A stretch of 64,000 bases of DNA from Aeromicrobium sp. IC_218. Lineage in GTDB: Bacteria > Actinomycetota > Actinomycetes > Propionibacteriales > Nocardioidaceae. The stretch spans positions 1 to 64,000 of the forward strand of contig NZ_SJXM01000003.1 in assembly GCF_004336805.1 (NCBI RefSeq). Direction: 5' to 3'. The notes under the pieces are model-generated. The model had not been told where the DNA came from. It saw only the letters and a list, made by a program, of their open reading frames with translations, and ran no database searches. Position 1 is the stretch's first letter. Every line of letters begins with the position of its first letter. The position numbers were made by a program, and so were the translations under genes. Of the stretch, positions 58,086-64,000 are shown in pieces.

Positions 58086-60368
58086 ATGGACATCTCGGAC
58101 CTCCCTCGTACGACGTCCCGCCCCGACGCGCGAGCCGGGCGGGTGCTCGCCGGACCCGCCGCGCTGGCGCTGCTGACGATCGCTGCCCAGGCGTCCGCCG
58201 TCGCCTTCCACCCGGAGCGCGCGTGGCTGGAGCTCGCGACCGCTCTGCTGCTCGTCCTGCAGGCGCGCTGGTTGGCCCGCCGCGTCGCCACGTACCGGGA
58301 CCGGGGACCGCAGCGGGCCATCGTGATGACCGGTCAGCTCCTCGCCCTCGGACTGGCCGCCGACGCCGTGGTGCACCTCGCCTCCTGGGACGTCCCGCAC
58401 TCGGCCGGCTTCGTGACGGGCTCGATCCTGGCCTCGGTGCTCGCGTTCCACGCCGTCCTGCAGTGGGACCAGCTCGGGTCCGGCGTTCCGGACGTCGGTG
58501 ACTGGACCAACGCCCTGGGGATGGTCGCGGTGCTGGTCGGCGCCGGACTGCTGCTCACCGACGGGGCGCTGCTGCCCACGGCGGGCTGGAGCGAGGCGCA
58601 GGAGATCGTCCAGCTCGTGCAGGTGGCGAACGGTCTCGTGCTGCTCGCGGCCTGCCTCAGCGTCGGGCTGCTGGCCGGCATGGGCCGGCAGTCGCGCCTG
58701 TGGGCGGTGCTGGCGACGTCCGTCGGGTTCGTCGTCGCGCAGGGCCTCGCGCTGTCGCAGGGCTTCCACGTCTCCCAGCTCGTCAGCTCGCTCGGCCAGG
58801 TGATCGTCGTCAGCGTCGTCATGGTCGCGCTGCACCACCCCCTGCCGTCGCGACGTGTCGAGGGGGAGCGACCGCCGCTGACGACCAGCTGGTCCCTGGC
58901 GCTCACGGCCGGGGCGTGCCTGGTGCTCGTGGCATCCGCCGTCTCGGACGCGGACGACCGCGCGCTGGCCGGGATCGTCGGCGGGCTCGCGGCGCTGCTC
59001 GGTGTCGCCCGTACCGCCGGGATCGTGCGGGAGATCGAGGGTGCCAACCAGAGCCGCCGCGAGGCCCGCACCGACGAGCTGACCGGGCTCGGCAACCGAC
59101 GCGGACTGGCCCGGGCTCTGGGAGAGGCGATGACCAACCTCGCCGCCGGCGAGCCGGTCGCGCTCCTCGCCGTCGACCTGCGCGGGTTCCGGGACGTGAA
59201 CGACCGGTTCGGTCCCGCGGCCGGTGACGACGTCCTGCGGGTGATGGCCGGGCGGATGCGCGAGCAGCTCTCCGAGCGGATGGTGTCGCGCATCAGCGGC
59301 GACCAGTTCATCGTCGTGCTGGTGGAGCCGGACGCGTCGGACCCGGCGACCACGGCCGACGGTCTCGTCCTGGCGCTCGAGCGGCCGGTCCAGGTGGGTG
59401 CCACGACCGTCCGGCTGCGGGCCAGCATCGGGGTGGCCCAGGCCGCGCCCGGCTCCGGGCTGGGGGATGCCGACGAGCTGCTGCGCCGCGCGCACGTGGC
59501 CATGCACGTGGCGAAGCGGGCCGAGAAGCACGTCGCCTACTACGACCCGAACGAGGAGGCGGCCGCCCACGCCGCACGCGAGCGGGTCGAGGAGCTGGCC
59601 GCCCTGCTCGGGCCGGCCCCGGACCCCGCCGCCGGGCACCTGGTCGTGCACTACCAGCCCCAGCTCGACCTGCGCACCGGGCGCGTGGTGGGTGCCGAGG
59701 CGCTCGTGCGCTGGGCGCACCCCACGCACGGCCTGCTGTACCCCGACGCGTTCGTCGACCTGGTCGAGCGCCACGGCCTCATGCGTCCGCTCACCGACAC
59801 CGTGCTGCGGCTCGCCGCGACGCAGGCGGCGGCGTGGGAACGAGCCGGCACGCCGCTACGCGTGTCGGTGAACCTGTCGTCGTCGCTGTTCCTGGACGGG
59901 CGGCTCGAGCGGATGGTCCAGGACGCGCTCCTCGCCACCGGGGCGAGCGCCCACCTGATCGCGCTGGAGATCACCGAGAGCGTCCTCATGGAGAACGCCG
60001 AGGCGGTGCCGCGGGTGCTCGACGCCCTGGCCGACCGCGCGGTGAGCCTGAGCATCGACGACTTCGGCACCGGCTACTCGTCGCTGGCCTACCTGTCCGA
60101 CCTCCCGGTGGACGAGCTGAAGATCGATCGCTCGTTCGTCCAGCGGATGCTCCAGGACGTGCGGACCCACGCCGTCGTCGCCGGCACGATCGACCTCGCG
60201 CACCGTCTCGGCCTGCGCGTCGTGGCGGAGGGCGTCGAGGACGAGGACACCCTCGAGGCGTTGCGCGCGCTGGACTGCGACGTCACCCAGGGCTACCTGC
60301 ACTCGCGCCCGGTGGAGGCGTCCGCGCTCACGGGCTGGCTGGACGCGCGCACCTCCGTGCTCGGCTGA
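58086..60368 (+). CDS. Membrane GGDEF-EAL protein, probable cyclic-di-GMP phosphodiesterase
   Basis: This 760-aa protein has about eight N-terminal membrane helices (~20-300), then a GGDEF domain (~320-480) and an EAL domain (~500-755). The GGDEF loop reads ISGDQF, so cyclase activity is unlikely. The EAL domain keeps its metal and catalytic residues (GAEALVRW, NLSSS, ITESVL, DDFGTGYSSL, KIDRSF, AEGVE), so it should hydrolyse c-di-GMP. ATG 58086 is taken as the start; GTG 58056 is possible. Confidence 0.88.
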   Translation: MDISDLPRTTSRPDARAGRVLAGPAALALLTIAAQASAVAFHPERAWLELATALLLVLQARWLARRVATYRDRGPQRAIVMTGQLLALGLAADAVVHLASWDVPHSAGFVTGSILASVLAFHAVLQWDQLGSGVPDVGDWTNALGMVAVLVGAGLLLTDGALLPTAGWSEAQEIVQLVQVANGLVLLAACLSVGLLAGMGRQSRLWAVLATSVGFVVAQGLALSQGFHVSQLVSSLGQVIVVSVVMVALHHPLPSRRVEGERPPLTTSWSLALTAGACLVLVASAVSDADDRALAGIVGGLAALLGVARTAGIVREIEGANQSRREARTDELTGLGNRRGLARALGEAMTNLAAGEPVALLAVDLRGFRDVNDRFGPAAGDDVLRVMAGRMREQLSERMVSRISGDQFIVVLVEPDASDPATTADGLVLALERPVQVGATTVRLRASIGVAQAAPGSGLGDADELLRRAHVAMHVAKRAEKHVAYYDPNEEAAAHAARERVEELAALLGPAPDPAAGHLVVHYQPQLDLRTGRVVGAEALVRWAHPTHGLLYPDAFVDLVERHGLMRPLTDTVLRLAATQAAAWERAGTPLRVSVNLSSSLFLDGRLERMVQDALLATGASAHLIALEITESVLMENAEAVPRVLDALADRAVSLSIDDFGTGYSSLAYLSDLPVDELKIDRSFVQRMLQDVRTHAVVAGTIDLAHRLGLRVVAEGVEDEDTLEALRALDCDVTQGYLHSRPVEASALTGWLDARTSVLG

Positions 60369-60541
60369 GCGGCCGCCCGCCAGGACGCGTGCCGAAGCGT
60401 TTCCGCTCAGGTCCGGCCGGGAGTGGTCGATCGGTCCTCCGCTCGCCCTCGCACCTGCTGCGCCGCCGGCCGGTGAGCATCCGTCCCGCGTCCGCGGGCA
60501 CCCCGCGGCCCCTCGTTCCGTCCCCTCGCCCTGGAGCTCCT

Positions 60542-62617
60542 GTGTCCATCTCCCGAGGTCCCGCCGCGCTCGCGGCCGGACTCGCGCTCGTCCTGTCCTT
60601 CCTGGTCGGCGGTGCCTGGCAGCCCGCTGTCGCGGCGGCCGACCCGGCCCCGACGACCGTCGTCCTGAACCCCGACGGCGGCGTGCGCCCCGACGGCTCG
60701 GACGGCCTGCGCTTCGCCGTCAACAAGACCCCCGGCATCGGCATGGCGCCGGTCGGCAGCGACGACCCGTACCTGGCCGGCACGTCGCAGTGGTGCTGCT
60801 CCGGTGGCGCCCCGATGCTCTCGGTCGGCGGCACGCTGTTCGGCAGCGCCGGTCCGGCGGCCGGCGGCGGCAACCAGGCCTGGACGTCGGTCGCGGTGAC
60901 CTCGGTGACCGGCGACGCGACGACCGGTGCCGCGCCCCTGAACGACGGCACCCGCACCGTCGCCGGCGGCGAGAGCGAGGCGACGATCCGCTACACGGCC
61001 GAGAAGGGTGGCCTGCAGTACGTCGTCACGCGCACGCTGTCGTACACCTACCCGAACCAGTACGTGGACGACGCGTACTCCTTCGAGATCCCGGCCGGCA
61101 GCACCGACGTCGTGAAGTTCTACTACGGCGGCGACTCGGCGCCCGGCTCGTCCGACCAGGGCTACGGCATCATGCTGACCCGGCCCGTGCGCTCGGTCAT
61201 CTCGCTCAACCCCAGCTCGGGCATCCTGGTCGGCATCCGTGAGATGCCCGGCTCCAAGCCGTTCGACGGCGCCCGCGCCGCGAGCTTCTACGCGCCCTAC
61301 TCGGTCGTCGCGGCCGGTGGCGACATCGGCTTCGAGGGCGAGACCGCCATCCACGACGCCGGGCTCATGACCCAGTGGACGCTGGGCTCGACGCCCGGCG
61401 TGCAGCAGGCCGAGATGCGTCACATCGTCGGCTTCCAGGGCACCAACCTGGACGCCCGCTTCGACCGTGCCAGCGTCCGTCCGGGCGACGTGGCCCACCT
61501 CGACGTCTCGATCGAGAACCTCAAGCTGGCGCCGGCCTCGGGCCTGGGCTGGACGCTGGACCTCCCGGCCGGCCTCACCGCCGCCGGTGCGGCCGTGAAC
61601 AGCTGCGACGGCACCGTCACGTCCTCCGGCCGTCGCGTGGAGCTCTCCGGTGCCGCGGTCGAGACCGCCGACAACTGCGTCGTGCGGCTGCCCGTCCGGG
61701 CCTCCGGCACGGCGACGCTGACCGCGGCGAGCTTCGTCGCGACCGCGGGCGGCCTCGAGAACCGCGTGGGCACCTCGCGCCTCTCGATCGGCAAGCCGGC
61801 CACGCCGCCGCCGCCGGTCAAGGCGCCGACCGTCGCGCTGTCGGCCTCCAGCGACACCGTCGCCGAGGGCGGCTCGGTCACCCTCACCTGGCGCAGCACC
61901 GACGCGACGGCCCTCGCCGCCACCGGCGCGTGGCGTGGCTCGGTGCCGGCGACCGGCACCCGCGTCGTCACGCTGGGCCGCTCGGGCACGCACGTGTTCT
62001 CGCTGTCGGCCACGAACGCGACCGGCCGGGCGGCCGACCGCGTGACCGTGCGCGTGCTGCCCCGCAAGAAGCTGCAGGCGCTGGCGCCGACCACGGTCGT
62101 CCGTCCGGGCTCGGCCCAGACGGTGACCGCGCGTGGCCTCGCCGCCGGCGAGAAGGTCACGGTGCTGGTGGGCGGCAAGGTCGTGGGCCGCGGCACGGCG
62201 GACGCCTCCGGTGTCGTGCACGTGCGGGTCGTCGTGCCCCGCTCGGCCGGATCGCGTCCGGTCGTCCAGGTGCGCGGTGCCGTCGCGGGCCGCGTCGGCT
62301 CGGTGCGGCTCAACGTCGCGGTGCCCGAGAAGCTCAAGCCGTTGCGCCTGCCGCGCTCGGCGATCCGCGCCTCGGACCACTTGACGTTCGACGTCCAGCT
62401 GCTTCCGCGCGAGGACGTCACGGTGCGCTACAAGGGCAAGGTCGTCCGGACCGGGCGCGCCGACGCCGACGGCCGCTACCGCGTCTCGTTCGACGTGGGG
62501 CGCAGCTGGGGCAAGCGCACGGTGAAGGTGACCGGCGCGACCCGTGACCGGAAGGTGACGGTGAAGTTCCGCGTCGTCGAGCGCTGCGTCGTGGAGCGTC
62601 CGCGCGTCTGCGACTGA
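60542..62617 (+). CDS. Large secreted protein with beta-sandwich modules
   Basis: This 691-aa protein has a signal peptide (1-~31, cleavage near VAAADPA). The N-terminal ~270 residues form a domain with Cys-Cys in QWCCSGG. Conserved-domain-like DUF11-type and Ig-like beta modules follow (~290-390, ~420-500) and a basic C-terminal region (~500-691) with repeated strand pairs. No catalytic motif, LPxTG or C-terminal membrane helix is seen. Starts at GTG 60542. Follows the EAL gene but has its own gap of 173 bp. A strong terminator follows. Confidence 0.8.
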   Translation: MSISRGPAALAAGLALVLSFLVGGAWQPAVAAADPAPTTVVLNPDGGVRPDGSDGLRFAVNKTPGIGMAPVGSDDPYLAGTSQWCCSGGAPMLSVGGTLFGSAGPAAGGGNQAWTSVAVTSVTGDATTGAAPLNDGTRTVAGGESEATIRYTAEKGGLQYVVTRTLSYTYPNQYVDDAYSFEIPAGSTDVVKFYYGGDSAPGSSDQGYGIMLTRPVRSVISLNPSSGILVGIREMPGSKPFDGARAASFYAPYSVVAAGGDIGFEGETAIHDAGLMTQWTLGSTPGVQQAEMRHIVGFQGTNLDARFDRASVRPGDVAHLDVSIENLKLAPASGLGWTLDLPAGLTAAGAAVNSCDGTVTSSGRRVELSGAAVETADNCVVRLPVRASGTATLTAASFVATAGGLENRVGTSRLSIGKPATPPPPVKAPTVALSASSDTVAEGGSVTLTWRSTDATALAATGAWRGSVPATGTRVVTLGRSGTHVFSLSATNATGRAADRVTVRVLPRKKLQALAPTTVVRPGSAQTVTARGLAAGEKVTVLVGGKVVGRGTADASGVVHVRVVVPRSAGSRPVVQVRGAVAGRVGSVRLNVAVPEKLKPLRLPRSAIRASDHLTFDVQLLPREDVTVRYKGKVVRTGRADADGRYRVSFDVGRSWGKRTVKVTGATRDRKVTVKFRVVERCVVERPRVCD

Positions 62618-62624
62618 CCCCACG

Positions 62625-62666
62625 GCACGAGGGCCCCGGGACCGTCTGGTCCCGGGGCCCTCGTGC
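62625..62666 (+). terminator. Hairpin terminator after the secreted-protein gene
   Basis: A 19-bp perfect stem (62625-62643 with 62648-62666) with a 4-nt loop lies 8 bp after the stop codon. Confidence 0.85.
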
Positions 62667-62730
62667 GTTCGCCGCCCTTGACCGGGACGACCGGGAGAGG
62701 GTTACTGGAGGTGTCGGTCCAGGAGGCGCC

Positions 62731-63105
62731 ATGAACGACGAGCCCGTCGAGCGGCTGGTCCGCGCGATCGCCGGCCACGACCGTGCCGCGCTGGGTGCGG
62801 TGCTGGCGCCGGACGTGGACTTCCGCGGCCTGACGCCGGGGCGCTCCTGGGAGGCGAGCACGGCCGACGAGGTCGTCGGGATCGTGCTCGGGCACTGGTT
62901 CGAGGACACCGACCACGTCGAGGCGCTCACCCGGTTCCAGCGCGGACCGTCGGTCGCGGACGTCGAGCAGGTCGCCTACCGGTTCGAGCTCGTCAACGAG
63001 GCCGGCCCGCACGTCGTGGAGCAGCAGGCCTACTACCGGCACGACGGGGAGCGGCTGACGTACCTGCGGGTGCTGTGCTCGGGCTTCCGCCCGCGCGGGT
63101 CCTGA
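62731..63105 (+). CDS. NTF2/SnoaL-like fold protein
   Basis: This 124-aa protein fits the SnoaL/NTF2-like fold: an N-terminal helix VERLVRAIAGHDRAAL, a cone of strands, and a conserved VDFRGL segment. Members are small ligand-binding proteins or isomerases. No catalytic set can be named. ATG 62731 has a GGAGG site. Confidence 0.82.
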   Translation: MNDEPVERLVRAIAGHDRAALGAVLAPDVDFRGLTPGRSWEASTADEVVGIVLGHWFEDTDHVEALTRFQRGPSVADVEQVAYRFELVNEAGPHVVEQQAYYRHDGERLTYLRVLCSGFRPRGS

Positions 63106-63108
63106 GGG

Positions 63109-63543
63109 TCAGCCCGAGACGGTGCGCACGAGGTCGGCCAGCTCGGGCATGCCCTCGGCCTCCGCGAGCGCCTTCTGCAGCGTCTCGTCGTGGGTGGGGT
63201 GGGCGTCGTCCAAGGCGGTGCGGCCCGCCGCGGTGAGCTCGGTGTAGATGCCGCGCCGGTCGTCCGCGCACAGGATGCGGGTTAGGAACCCGCGGTCCTC
63301 CAGCCGGTTGACTAGCCGCGTGGACGCGCTGGGGGAGAGGCCCGCGGCCCGGGCGAGCTGGGACATGCGCAGGTGGAAGCCGTCCTGGCGCGACAGCGCG
63401 TCCATGACGGTGAACTCCACGACGGACAGCCCGTGCTCGGCCTGCAGCGCCTTCTCCAGGCGCGACTCGATGAGCTGGTGCAGGGCGGCGAGCCGGCGCC
63501 AGCCCTGGGCGCGCACCTCGACGGCGTCGTCGCTGATCCCCAT
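63109..63543 (-). CDS. MarR-family transcriptional regulator
   Basis: This 144-aa winged-helix regulator contains LSVVEFTVMDAL, MSQLARAAGLSPSASTRLVNRLEDRGFL and the wing GIYTELTAAGR. ATG 63543 has a GAGGAGG site. It is divergent from an MFS transporter, and a near-perfect 21-bp inverted repeat lies in and beyond the gap, the likely operator. It probably represses the exporter until a ligand binds. Confidence 0.93.
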   Translation of the reverse strand: MGISDDAVEVRAQGWRRLAALHQLIESRLEKALQAEHGLSVVEFTVMDALSRQDGFHLRMSQLARAAGLSPSASTRLVNRLEDRGFLTRILCADDRRGIYTELTAAGRTALDDAHPTHDETLQKALAEAEGMPELADLVRTVSG

Positions 63544-63585
63544 GGTTCCTCCTCGGGCATGTCCGAGGTCACTCTACCAGCGCTT

Positions 63586-63649
63586 TGCAATATCCCGCGT
63601 GTGCAACTACGTTCGACGCATGACTTCATTGCACACGCGGGATGTTGCA
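63586..63649. repeat. Long inverted repeat flanking the MFS start, candidate MarR operator
   Basis: Arms 63586-63606 and 63629-63649 match at 20 of 21 positions in inverted orientation, 22 bp apart. The second arm lies inside the first codons of the MFS gene. The first arm, with the base just before it, itself contains TTGCA ... TGCAA inverted half-sites. This is likely a MarR binding site pair. Confidence 0.7.
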
Positions 63650-64000
63650 CCCGCACAGAGGCGGATGCCGGCCGGCCTGCTCGCGCTGGCCGTGGGCGGC
63701 TTCGGCATCGGCCTCACCGAGTTCGTCATCGCGGGCCTGCTTCCGGAGGTGGCGAGCGACTTCGCGGTCAGCGAGGCCACGGCGGGCTGGCTGATCTCGG
63801 GCTACGCGCTGAGCGTCGCGGTCGGGGCGATCGCGCTGACCGCCGCCGTGACCCGGCTGCCGCGCAAGAACGTCCTGCTCGGGCTGATGGTGCTGTTCGT
63901 CGTCGGCAACCTGCTGTCCGCGATCGCGTCCTCCTACGAGGTGATGCTCGCCGGACGCGTCGTCGCGGCGTTGTGCCACGGCGCGTTCTTCGGCATCGGC
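63620..64000 (+). CDS. Major facilitator superfamily transporter, DHA1-like (partial)
   Basis: The first 127 codons are visible; the gene continues past the window. It has about four helices so far with the opening LLALAVGGFGIGLTEFVIAGLLP and the loop TRLPRKNVLLGLM in the place of the MFS signature. The start is ATG 63620. It is likely an efflux pump under the divergent MarR regulator. Confidence 0.88.
   Translation, partial: MTSLHTRDVAPAQRRMPAGLLALAVGGFGIGLTEFVIAGLLPEVASDFAVSEATAGWLISGYALSVAVGAIALTAAVTRLPRKNVLLGLMVLFVVGNLLSAIASSYEVMLAGRVVAALCHGAFFGIG

Noticed and set aside
60369-60541. A cyclic-di-GMP riboswitch before the secreted-protein gene
   Set aside because: The gap follows an EAL gene, but none of the conserved GEMM core bases are present.
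1-64000. CRISPR arrays, insertion sequences, integrons, or an intact prophage
   Set aside because: No spaced direct repeats, transposase, integrase or phage structural gene was seen.

Overview
The window is about 64 kb of very GC-rich DNA, densely coded on both strands. It carries an actinobacterial gene set: homodimeric pyruvate dehydrogenase E1 (aceE) beside a DUF3052 gene and an AhpE-type peroxiredoxin, a GSI-type glutamine synthetase followed by glnE, a Nif3 / zinc-ribbon / RNase H-phosphatase cluster in the order known from mycobacteria, DUF3145, DUF3152, and many leaderless start codons. A member of the Actinomycetia, probably Nocardioidaceae (Aeromicrobium/Nocardioides-like), fits best. 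That placement is inferred from gene content, since no 16S rRNA gene is present.

Layout. 1-5.5 kb is signalling: a two-component system (partial histidine kinase plus OmpR-type regulator) divergent from a VanY-type D,D-carboxypeptidase, then an ATGA-coupled operon of receiver-PP2C phosphatase, CHASE3 histidine kinase and single-domain receiver. 5.5-9.3 kb holds a zinc alcohol dehydrogenase divergent from an XRE regulator, a cupin, a DUF488 protein and a hydrolase. 9.3-11.1 kb holds a lysis-like trio (M15-type peptidase, small membrane protein, small helical protein) upstream of tRNA-Met. 11.2-19.3 kb has an MFS transporter, a lipoprotein, DUF2243, DinB, a GAF-GAF-PP2C-ATPase regulator, DUF3145, a membrane-anchored acyl-carrier-domain protein and a PAP2-type membrane enzyme. 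19.3-29.9 kb has aceE, DUF3052, peroxiredoxin, tRNA-Val, a RecQ helicase with a phosphoribosyltransferase-like tail, the Nif3 cluster and an old yellow enzyme. 29.9-37.4 kb has yaaA, an ArsB-like permease, a GDT1-type transporter under a yybP-ykoY manganese riboswitch, an ACT protein, the RNase P RNA, a GGDEF protein, map and panB. 37.5-45.7 kb has nadE, a FUSC-type membrane protein, glnA, glnE and a DUF3152 metalloprotease. 45.7-52.4 kb is a lipid-modification block: six minus-strand genes (ferredoxin reductase, desaturase, a 70-aa unknown, flavoprotein, DUF1365, cyclopropane-synthase-like methyltransferase) divergent from a TetR regulator, with two DesT-like operators between them. 52.4-64 kb holds small enzymes, sarcosine oxidase, a GGDEF-EAL protein, a 691-aa secreted protein, and a MarR/MFS pair that runs off the right end.

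Recurring features. Many genes start 6-7 nt after a TAnnnT-type -10 box, consistent with leaderless transcription. Five convergent gene pairs share one CTAG as overlapping stop codons. No insertion sequence, CRISPR array or intact prophage was seen, and no gap longer than 300 bases lacks a gene. The gap before the secreted protein (60369-60541) shows only a weak ribosome binding site.
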